Source: Leucogyrophana mollusca
Taxonomy: Eukaryota; Basidiomycota; Agaricomycetes; Boletales
Assembly: GCA_021014945.1 (NCBI GenBank)
Contig: MU266385.1
Span: 62,001-126,000, forward strand
Length of the DNA stretch: 64,000 nucleotides
Reading direction: 5' to 3'
In this document: positions 33,294 to 46,741 of the stretch, piece after piece
How positions within the stretch are numbered: position 1 is the stretch's first letter
How the letters are laid out: every line of letters starts with the position of its first letter
The notes under the pieces: generated by a model
The model's input: the letters and a program-made list of their open reading frames with translations, nothing else
Told to the model about the DNA's origin: nothing
Database searches by the model: none
Translations under genes and position numbers: made by a program

Positions 33294-34250
33294 CTACGTC
33301 TCAGGCATTCGTGCGTCCTCGTCACATCCTGAAGCAGATATGCGCAGGAATCTTGTGCCCACTCTCCGCCCTTGCTCCTCGGAGTGCGTGATCCATACGA
33401 CCGCCTTCAGTCGACTCTCAGAGGACTTCAGCTCATCGAGAATGAACTGTTCAACTTGAGAGGAAGAGGTAGGATCCAGAGCAGAGGTAGGCTCTGTGCG
33501 TGACATTGTTAATCGATCCACTTTTCGAAGTACGTGGTCGAAATAAGACCTACCATCCAGCAACAGCACCTCGGCGGTGTTGAGGCCTACTGCAGTGGCC
33601 AGGGCAATCCTCTGTGACTCACCTCCGCTCAGGTTGGACCAATTTCTGTCCCAAAGCTCTTCGTCAATGCCCCATGCCCCTGCGACGTCCATGGGGTAGT
33701 TGAGATCACCGCCTTCGGTTTTGGAATGCGCTTTCCGAGACTGGAAGCTTGCAATGGTAGCTAGGAAGTCACGCGGAGTTCCCGGCAGCAAGGACGGCCT
33801 CTGAGGCACGTAGAATATCTGTGTTCGGTAGGAGGGGATGCCTGTAGTTAGCGCAGTACAGCCGTTGCGTGCTTAGCCCACAACACGGTTCGAAATAAAT
33901 GGAGTACGTACCATATGACTTTGGTGACCTGTGGAATTAAACGGCGAGCTCGTCACTGGACCACGTCCTGCCTTGACAAGTATGTCCACTCACCGCCCGT
34001 TGAACGTAATATGACCCTCATAGACATTCAAATGGGCGATGCATTTCATCAACGTCGTCTTGCTGTGACCAGTGGGATCAGACTCAAGCAAGAGTTCATA
34101 AGCTTGGAGGATTTCATACCCACACCCGCTCTTCCCTTGCAAGACGACGACGTCACCTTCATTGACATCGAAATTGACCGACGAGAATATGTTCTCGTCC
34201 TTGTTCCTTGCGCAACTGACATCGCGGAGTTCAAGTAGCTTTTCGACCAT
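33294..34250 (-). CDS. Soluble ABC ATPase resembling FetA/YbbL or plant STAR1
   Basis: Five exons (34120-34250, 33994-34062, 33912-33928, 33554-33841, 33294-33493) encode 234 residues, a single nucleotide-binding domain without membrane helices. Walker A is GKSGCGKTT near residue 38, the Q loop lies in FYVPQRP, the signature is LSGGESQR, Walker B is LLLDEPTSALDP, and ITHSEEQG gives the switch histidine. The wording is closest to bacterial FetA/YbbL and plant STAR1, which work with a separate membrane partner; no such partner lies nearby, so the transported substance is unknown. Exon 3 is only 17 nt. Introns 34063-34119 (57 nt) and 33494-33553 (60 nt) interrupt the codons within Walker A and Walker B and are in frame. 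Confidence 0.87.
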
Positions 34251-34401
34251 GGTTTTGGTTCAGAATGGCTCACATCCATGGCGAGAACTCCACCAACCAC
34301 GTTTCTCACGACAACAGGGTGCTCGACAGGGAAGGTCTGAGAAGGGTGTATGCCTGTGAAAGTGTCCTACTAGTATGGCTCTATATGATAATACTTCATA
34401 A

Positions 34402-35675
34402 CTATGGTTGAGGAGGCATGCCCATCTCCTCGGGGGTCAGACTCGAACTCTCGATCATCACACCGACTCCGACCTTAGCAGCGTTCTGAAAGTCGATATA
34501 TTTTAGCCAGACGTTGCACGGCTGACGACGTGTTAGCTTACCTTCAAGTGATCGATCTCCCCGGAAACCAAGAACGCGAAAGTGGGTGCAAAACGCTGTT
34601 CAAGAAGTGCTGATATCTTCCCAGTGGAATCCAGCTGTGCTCTGAATGTCGCCATGCGGAGGTCATACTTCGCGCCAAGAGTAGCTATCGCGTCTCTCCG
34701 CGCTGGTGCGGCTATCAGCTGGAGGTCCGCAGCGACCTCCACCTTCTCGCTCAATTTCTGCCAGTAAGTTGCTTGAACGATGCCAGCGGGCTGCACTTGT
34801 GCAGTCGCGATCCAGTTTTTATCTGTGCTTGTGATTTTCGCGAGGTAGGAGGTGGAGAGCTCTGCCATTTCGGGGGTTGGTCGTTGATATAAGGACTCCA
34901 CACCAACGGCAAGGTTTTTGGTCAGAGACTGGAAGTAACTGCCGATGAAGATGCCAGTGAGGTCTGTAGGCCAAGGATTGACTGCCTTGGCGTTCAAGCT
35001 GTAATCTTGACCTTGGTAGTCGTGCTCCAACTGTATCATATTATGGCCTACTTGGGATGAGAGCTTAAATTTATCAAGAATGAGCATGAGATGAGGCATA
35101 AGCAGCAAGAGACTTGCCTGGGCCTGCATTTTTGTGATGCAGTTTTCCGTCCACCCCTGGTTCATACGCGCGTTGACGTTCCCTTCATGATCGACGCTCC
35201 CTTGCAAGAACACCTGTTCAAAGGGTGAGGCGGCGCTCTATACGAAGAGCCTCAACTAAATTTACGTTGCTATTGGCAAAAACTGCGCCGAAGTTGTACG
35301 ACGGAGCCGCGGTCTGGGAGCCGAGCGCGAAGGAATGTGTTACTTGGAACGCGGGGTTCATCGACAGACTCTTCGTGAGGTCCGCCCGAGCGCCATCAAA
35401 GATGAAGTTGGTCAAGTGCGTTGCTGAGAAATACACGAAAGGTGTTAGAAATGCTTGAAAAGACACGTGAACTACATACTTTTGACTTCCTTCTGCAGGT
35501 TCTCGACAGACCCGGGGTTTGGTAGGTCGAGCGACTTCCGCCACTGTGAAAACCGACTGAAGACATTTGTCAAGGGAGCTATGCCTGGAATTAGCGACGG
35601 TTTTTGTGGGGAAGGAGAAAAGGAAGGAGATGGGTCAGTGAAGCCATCAGTAGGAGGAGACGAAATGGACGCCAT
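34402..35675 (-). CDS. tom40: Mitochondrial import channel Tom40
   Basis: Tom40 is the beta-barrel pore of the TOM complex in the mitochondrial outer membrane. Five exons (35480-35675, 35266-35423, 35118-35213, 34542-35063, 34402-34485) encode 351 residues, the usual size. An N-terminal Pro/Ser-rich segment precedes the barrel. Family sequences include LTNFIFDGARADLTKSLS, HSFALGS, ARMNQGW, MIQLEHDYQGQDYS, and a C-terminal KNAAKVGVGVMIESS strand. The intron 35064-35117 begins with GC (CAG, then GCAAGT) and ends TTTAAG; removal restores the barrel sequence. It is 54 nt, in frame and stop-free; retention would add 18 mostly hydrophobic residues. The start ATG is the one directly before the Ser/Pro segment. 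Confidence 0.95.
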
Positions 35676-37209
35676 ATAGAACAGAAAGTAAAGCACAAGA
35701 AGGTGACGACTCAAAAAATTGGGTGAACAAACATTGCCAAATTCGGACCCAGCGCTATTCTACAAGCGCCCAAAGCCTCTGCCACGAACTGCCTCAGTAC
35801 ATCCATCCACAACTCTTCTGGTAGAGCAGCGCAGGCGATTCTGACGGGCAACAACGCGATCGATCTCCGGGCCCGTGCATGTTTTTCTTTGCATTCTTGT
35901 ATCTCTGGGTTTCGCAGCCGACGCCATACGCTCGAATAAAGATGGTCACGATGATCATAAAGCCTGGCTGGCGTTTATCCAGAGGGTTATACACTTTGAG
36001 TATTCCACCATTGCCGCTGACATTTCCACCTGGATATCTGCTCTAACGTCTCTGCTCATATCTGCGGTGAGTGTGTGCACTCGTCCTCTGACAAGGCCAA
36101 GTCGTTCTGTGTTAAATCACGGCCCGGGCAGTCGGAGGATGACGGTCGATGATGCCGCGGTGGCCTGGAAGATATGTATAGCTGCACCGACTGCGGCTTC
36201 TTTCATTGAACAGTCGACTCGGACACCAATCCTACAAGGTCTTATTTTCAGGACGATAAGGAGGAAGCAATATCTTTACTTTTGCCACCGCTCAGTTATA
36301 TTAGATTTTCTAGCAACCCAGATGAGAAGCATGGTCATTCGCTAAAGCTTGACGGTAGCGGCAGCAACGTTTCGCGGCGAATAATCGCAAGAATAATCAG
36401 ACCTAACCTGTTTCCCCTCGCGGCCCATGGTAGCTCGCTGATTGGCGGCTCACCAAGCACGATCTCCCTTTTCCCAGCAACCGCCGGCCTTCCGTTCGCG
36501 ATACCCGCTATAATTTTCCCTGCCATGACATAGGTTATCGGTATCATTAGCAGGTTCTCCCACTACTGGACAGTGGCTCGGTCGACCATCCTTTGGCACT
36601 GAACCTCACTCGGTCACCAATTGACGCTATTTGAATATCGCCAATATCATCTCTAGGATCCGATAGTCTAGATCCCTTTTGTACGCCCTTCGCTACAGCT
36701 TGTCTCATGACGCCCACGTTCCTGAACGAAGTTAATCATTACCTTTAAATAGATCCATGTCGGTGGGGAAGGCAGTTTCCGGCGGTATAGTTGGCATTGC
36801 ATACAGGCCTCGCACAGCGCAATGTAAGTATGAGATCCAATCTGTACCGCGGCTAGCGCGTCTATGTCGACCATAATTAATTATCCTTATGTGCAGAGCT
36901 GCCCCATGTTGGCACTCGCCACTCAAGCGTTTCCCCGGGTAACCGAGGCGGAAGCCATTGTATAATGTCGTATCAACGTTCTCGCTCCACCCGGTGCGTG
37001 CTGCGCAGCTCCATTGACAAATCTGGTGTAGATTATGTGCACGTCCTGTTCTCGAAAAAAATCATGTTACCCCAAACTCTCACTTCGCAATCCTTGGTTA
37101 TCCTCCGGCCAGTATAAGAGTCGCAGGGTCTGATATCGGCTATTCCCCCCTCCTCCAAACGAGTTTTCGTTGCACGTGAATGGCAAAAGGTCCTCGACGA
37201 TTGGCAAGC
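35676..37209. other. Large divergent intergenic region (1,534 bp)
   Basis: Between tom40 and the first GT15 gene. A plus-strand frame at 35875-36345 begins with a hydrophobic stretch and a minus-strand frame lies at 36335-36547, but neither shows a family motif or conserved domain and I could not build a gene. A small lineage-specific gene cannot be excluded. Confidence 0.5.
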
Positions 37210-39008
37210 ATGACCATTCCATTGACTGCCGCACACAAACGTTCGATACTCGTCGCGGTCACCATTTTGGTTGGTTCCCGGTTCGTAGATCGACATCTTA
37301 CAGCGCTAAAAGTGTGTTAGGCATGCATCGTATACGTCTTAACTGCTGGACATCGAGAGACCGCTCAGTCCTCTCTAAATCAGTTCGCCGCTCAATGGCG
37401 AATATCGAAGGACTCAAACGTAGTTGTCGACGTCAATGAAACCGATCTAGCCACCACCATCGAAGTTGGGCCGAACCCCGACTTGGCGTCGATCCATCCA
37501 GTAGCTCCTGAGCTCCATCTCGACCCAAAGGTAACAAATGCACCTCCAGAAGAACGCCGAGCAAATGCTACACTTGTGATACTTGCGCGTAACAGTGACT
37601 TGGACGGTGTAATCAGCAGTATGGAACAACTGGAGGCGAAATTTAATCGGGAGTTTAAATATCCTTGGGTCCTCCTGAATGAGGAGCCATTTTCGGCGGA
37701 TTTCAAACGGTGAGGGTGCTCTTCATCTGCGCAGACGAAGCTTATAATTCCTGCAGGCGAGTTAGCGTGTTAACTGATTCCCCCATCTCCTTCGGTCTCA
37801 TACCAAGGGAGCACTGGTTCCAACCTGACTGGATCGATGAAAAGCGTGCCCGTGAGGGCCGCAACAGCCTGGTTAGACAAGGCATTATCTACGGTGGTAA
37901 GTATGCGCGTAATTATTGATGTACCAACCTGAAGACTTTGGTCCTATCTAACAGGCAGCGTCTCGTATGTTTCTCGCGTTGCACAGATTGTCCAGAAACT
38001 CACGTGCCCCCCAGATATCGGAATATGTGTCGGTTCAACTCGGGAGTAAGTACTTTTCGAGCAAGCCTGAGCACTGTTGACTCACCTGTGTTCCAGTTTT
38101 TCTTCAAACACGAACTACTCTTGCCATACAAATATTACTGGAGGGTCGAGTACGCGAGCGGATACTTTGGCCCGCCATTTACTAACGGTGTATGGGCAGA
38201 CCTGATGTCAGATTCTTTTGCGATCTCGACTATGATCCCTTCCTCTATATGCAAGATAATGACAAGCTATATGGTAAGTGGCTGTGAATCCTAGTGCTGC
38301 TTCGATTTTTCATACCGGCACCAGGGTTCACCATCGCAATGCCCGAATGGGAGCCCACAATTAAGACGCTATGGGGAACGATAAAGGGTTTGTGGATAGT
38401 TGATCGCTTCATAGAGTGGCTGCCCTGCTTATGAAGCGCTAGATTTCATTAGTGAGAATCCTCAATACCTCTCACCGGACAACTCCATGGATTTCCTCTC
38501 TGACAACGCAGGCGACACTTATAATCTGTGTCACTGTAGGTTTTTCGCAGTCTCTTAGCTTGCTGAGCTTTAATGATCACGTCTAGTTTGGAGTAATTTC
38601 GAGATAGCGGACATGGACTTTTGGAGAAGCGAAGCCTATACAAAATTCTTTGAGTACCTCGAGATGACGGGCGGATTCTATTACGAGGTATCATTGCATC
38701 GTTACTTGCTATCTACCACTTGACCTACCTTCGTACAGCGCTGGGGGGACGCACCTATTCACAGCATTGCTGTCGCACTGTTCGCGCGCAAAGACCAGAT
38801 CCACTTTTTCAAGGACGTTGGCTACCGACATAGTCCATTCCAGCATTGTCCACAAGGCAAAGACTGGAGAAATGGCCGCTGTTCGTGTGACCCAAACGAT
38901 AGCTTTGGTGCGATATTATTCCACGGTTGCTCCTGTGCCTGTAGCTAACGCTGTCTACTAGACTTTTCCCAAAACTCGTGCCTGAAACATTTCATGCGAT
39001 TGTCTTAG
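37210..39008 (+). CDS. Golgi alpha-1,2-mannosyltransferase, GT15/KRE2 family, copy 1
   Basis: GT15 enzymes (Kre2/Mnt1, Ktr) add alpha-1,2-mannose from GDP-mannose to N- and O-glycans in the Golgi lumen. Twelve exons give 416 residues: 37210-37284, 37321-37709, 37757-37896, 37955-37964, 38015-38045, 38097-38149, 38200-38273, 38325-38387, 38437-38535, 38587-38687, 38739-38907, 38962-39008. A signal anchor is near residues 12-32, then a stem, then the catalytic part: [90 protein letters not shown] and [12 protein letters not shown]. All expected motifs are present, so the copy looks functional. Exon 4 is only 10 nt. A tandem partner follows about 400 bp downstream. Confidence 0.92.
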
Positions 39009-39397
39009 ATGCTGATAACGACCATTGTATTTTTACCCGATGCATTAGCTACGTAGCTATAGCTATGTTCCAGTAGTATTGAAAGTGCTAATATGATAAC
39101 ATCCTGTGGAGGTCCGCCGATACTTACTAACTTAGCTCCCAACATGTTATTCACGGTGTTCCTGCCTCTAACTAACTTGGAGGTGGGTGTCAGTGTGGTG
39201 CAGGAGTATAGCAATATGGCGTCGCCACGTGGACTGGCAGAGCCGCGGCTGTGGCAACTTGGTCTGCATCAAACCCGCTTTCACCGCGACTGTGACCGCA
39301 GCGCTCGTCCATCTGTTTCGTTTTCTCTTTGCTGTTGACGTTATCTCGCTCTCGCTTTTACCTCTCACCAAAGTCCGCACGGGCTTTCCCTGCGAAG
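39009..39397. other. Spacer between the tandem GT15 genes (389 bp)
   Basis: 3' end of copy 1 and promoter of copy 2. No other gene is visible. Confidence 0.6.
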
Positions 39398-41155
39398 ATG
39401 ATGACGCCCATGCGGTATATTGTGCTCGTTCTCGGCATAATAGTACGGCCCACTGTTTGCATACTCCGTTGAGCTATGGTGACTGACTCCTTCGACAGGT
39501 CAGTTTACATTATATTATGAGCTTCTCGCACGAGGAGTATGGAAAGGCTACATCCATCTCGCGCCTCGCCGAACAAATCACTGGCCCGAAGTCACAGCCT
39601 CCATACAAAGAGCCAGTACCCGACAAATACTATAAACCCTCAGAGCCGATAGCCGAGCCCGATCGCAAGGCGAATGCGACCTTTGTTATGCTCGTTCGGA
39701 ACAGTGACTTGCCCGGCATCATGAGCAGCATGAAACAAATCGAAGACAGGTTCAACAGGAAGTTCAAGTATCCCTACGTCTTCCTTAACGAACAACCATT
39801 CACGCAAGAGTTCAAGAAGTACGTAGCACCACTGCTTTGCCGCCTAGATGCTCATATCCGTCGCGAACAGCTACATCACAGCCCTCACTGATGCACCGGT
39901 TGAGTTCGGTCTTATACCGCACGACGACTGGTATCAGCCCTCGTGGATCAACGAGACCAGAGCTACCGAGGCACGTGAAGCCATGGTGCAAAACTCTGTT
40001 ATCTACGGAGGCACGTACAACCTCGGAGCGTATGAACTAATCACTGACGCTGCTTTCCACAGGGAGCGTACCGTACGTTGTCGCGAGAAAGGCGCTCTAG
40101 AACCCATATACTGATTCTGTTCCAAGTTATCGCAACATGTGCCGGTTTAACTCGGGAGTAAGTTCCTATCGCGGTCGTTTAGATGGTCCGTCTTAATTTG
40201 AATCATCGCAGTTCTTCTATCGCCAGGAGCTGCTCCAAAAATACAGGTATTACTGGAGAGTAGAGTGAGTATGCCTCGTTCATTTCTGTATCTCACTCAT
40301 CATGCTGCGGCGTAGACCCGATGTCAAGTTCTTCTGCGACGTTGACTATGATCCTTTCTTGCTCATGCAAGATGAGGGCAAAGTATATGGTGAGATATCG
40401 TGGCCTGATTGTCGACCGGGTGCTCAAGTCCACTGTAGGCTTCACGGTCTCACTTTACGAGTACCCAACAACTATCCCTACTCTCTGGAACGAAGTACGA
40501 GGTATGACGCTGTGATCATTCCTTGTACTAGCGGAGCTTATGGTTTCTGAAGCATTCATCAACTCCAACCCCAACCTTGTGGCCAAGGACAATGCAATGC
40601 AATTTTTATCGGACGACGGTGGTGAAACTTACAATCGGTGTCATTGTGAGTGCTGGGCCGTTGTGGCGTCACGTCTCTTTTATGTTGAACGCACTCTCCA
40701 TGTCAGTCTGGAGTAACTTCGAGATCGGCGACCTAGATTTATGGAGGGGTGAAGCCTACTCCAAATTCTTTGACTACCTCGACGAGCAGGGTGGCTTCTA
40801 CTACGAGGTATTTTTGATATACTGACTCTTGACAACACTTCCCACTCACCAGTAACAGCGATGGGGTGATGCTCCCGTTCACAGCATAGGGGCTGCACTG
40901 TTCGCCAGGAAAGACCAGATCCACTTCTTCAATGATATTGGATACAAACATGAACCCTTTCAACACTGCCCTCAAGGAGCCGCACATAGTAAAGGCAAAT
41001 GTTGGTGCGACCCTAGTCAAAACTTTGGTAAGGACATTCCAGTTCAACTTCTCAAGTGTCACTCCTGATGCAGCGCCATTCAGATTACGAGTGGTACTCG
41101 TGTTTGAGCAGATACGACAAGATGTTTTAGTCGTCGGGGACGTCTGAATCATTGA
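39398..41155 (+). CDS. Golgi alpha-1,2-mannosyltransferase, GT15/KRE2 family, copy 2
   Basis: Twelve exons encode 380 residues: 39398-39442, 39499-39818, 39871-40010, 40063-40072, 40127-40157, 40212-40264, 40316-40389, 40439-40501, 40553-40645, 40707-40807, 40859-41027, 41112-41155. The order of motifs matches copy 1: [88 protein letters not shown] and [12 protein letters not shown]. Exons 3-8, 10 and 11 have exactly the same lengths as in copy 1, including the 10-nt exon 4. The N-terminal anchor and stem are shorter and differ. Intron 3 (40011-40062) appears to use a GC donor (GGAG, then GCACGT) where copy 1 has GT. The last exon diverges. Confidence 0.92.
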
Positions 41156-41344
41156 GGAGGCGGAGGATATATATATGACAGATACTCATTAGTACCACAC
41201 AATGCCAATCAATAAGTATAGATGGTGAAGTCCGTGATCTGTATACCCAGGTGTAACAACATGCAAAGCGTGACGATCGTTAGTACTCCTAGGAAGAAGT
41301 TCGTATGAGTGGCAGTGTAGTCCCGAATTTCGGTAGCCCAACGC

Positions 41345-45224
<3,880 letters not shown>

Positions 45225-45350
45225 TGCTCAGAGCGTCGGTCTCCAGACTCTGAGCCTTGACTGAAAAGTTGACCCCCCAAGTACCGAGTTCCCACGGGTG
45301 CTATAGCTGCACTGTACCGTGAGCCTTGCGACTTATTACACGTCGACAAT

Positions 45351-46554
45351 ATGCTCTGGCCCATTTTCGCTCTTTTGTACCTTCCGCTCTGTTTCGCGGC
45401 CAAAAAGTCTCCTCACGAGCAGCTGGTAGACCTCGCTGCAGCTGGAAATGGTCTTATCAAGCTCGATGCGACCTCATTCAACCTACTGGCCTCGTCTGAC
45501 CGAAACTGGTCTGCTGCCGTAGAATTCACTGCAATGGACCCCAAGCGGAGATGTGCTCCCTGCAGGTGGGTTCACCTCAAGAGCCGAGTCAGTTTTCTTG
45601 TGAAATTAACGGATGGATTTCCAGAGAGTTCCATCCTTCCTATGTTGCGGTCGCAGAAGCTTGGACTAAGGTCCCAAAGGCAGAGCGGGACAGCCACTTC
45701 TTCGCTACGGTCGACTTCGATGACGCCTATACTGTTTTCCAAAATGTGAAACTCAGTGTCTTTGATATTCAGAACCCGTTCTGATCGTTTGTACAGCTCG
45801 GCTTGTCTTCTGCGCCAGTAGTTTACGTTTACCCCGCGACCGAGGGTCCACGTCTACCTGCTAGCGGAAAGACTGCAGCCTTCAAATACGATTTCTCTCA
45901 GTATGTCACCCCCTCCCTCGTTCTAGCTATAACTCACAGGTCCTTTCAGTGGCTTTGAAGCCGGGCCCCTTGCTGACCAACTTTCTGTCCACACTCCCGT
46001 CCCCATACCTTACACAGCACCTATTGACTGGGCTCGCTGGGGTACTATGGCATCCCTCGTCCCTATTATAACGCTTATTGGTCGCTTCATTTCTCCCGCG
46101 TTGAAAAACCGGTGGGTATGGGCGACTGGCACCATCCTCGTATCCCTCGTCATGACGTCAGGCTACATGTTCACTCGTATTCGGGGTGTACCTTACACTG
46201 GACCTGATGGAGGGTGGATAGCCGCCGGTTACCAAAACCAGTACGGCCAGGAAGTGCAAGTGGTGGCCATGATATGTACGTCTCCTGTGGGCATGCATTG
46301 TTTGCTCACTAATTTGTTTCGTAGACGGACTTCTTGCTGGTTCATTCCTGATGCTCACGGTTGTCACTCCGCACCAGCTGTCGCCCACCCGCCAAAGGAC
46401 CCAAGTATACCTCTGGACCGCAGTCAACCTCATTGTCTTCTCCATCCTGGTATCACTCTTCCGTGTCAAAAACCGGGGTAAGTACAACCTTGGACACCCA
46501 ATTATCATTCTCTGACCCATGGCGATAGGCTATCCCTTCAAGCTATTTTTCTAG
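45351..46554 (+). CDS. ost3: Oligosaccharyltransferase subunit Ost3/Ost6
   Basis: Six exons (45351-45565, 45625-45745, 45797-45900, 45950-46275, 46325-46477, 46529-46554) give 314 residues. Ost3/Ost6 is the thioredoxin-like oxidoreductase subunit of oligosaccharyltransferase, holding acceptor proteins during N-glycosylation. A signal peptide covers about residues 1-16, the luminal thioredoxin fold has the redox motif CAPC near residue 69, and four hydrophobic helices fill the C-terminal half. Family pointers are ATVDFDDAYTVFQ, SSAPVVYVYP and VPYTGPDGGWIAAGYQNQYGQE. It is divergent from pik1 and tail-to-tail with sec16. Confidence 0.93.
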
Positions 46555-46741
46555 ATTGCTGTGTCATGATTAGCAACTACAGGACACGTAAATTTCTGCG
46601 TATCCAGCATCAATAGGTCCGCTTGTGCAATGTGGAGACATAAAAAACCGAATAACAATGAGGAACCTAAGTATGAGTGAAACGTCTGAAATCCAAGACA
46701 TTGAAGTCGGGAAGATCATATTTATGTAAAAGTAGTTTAAT

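Noticed and set aside
35875..36345. Possible small secreted or membrane protein on the plus strand
   Set aside because: A hydrophobic start but no domain, no consistent exon joins and no recognised relative; left as unannotated.
36335..36547. Minus-strand frame of 70 codons between tom40 and GT15
   Set aside because: Short, overlapped by an equally open plus-strand frame, and no family resemblance.
37210..39008. GT15 copy 1 as a pseudogene, because frames change many times
   Set aside because: All 12 exons join in phase at good splice sites and every family motif is present; the frame changes are introns.
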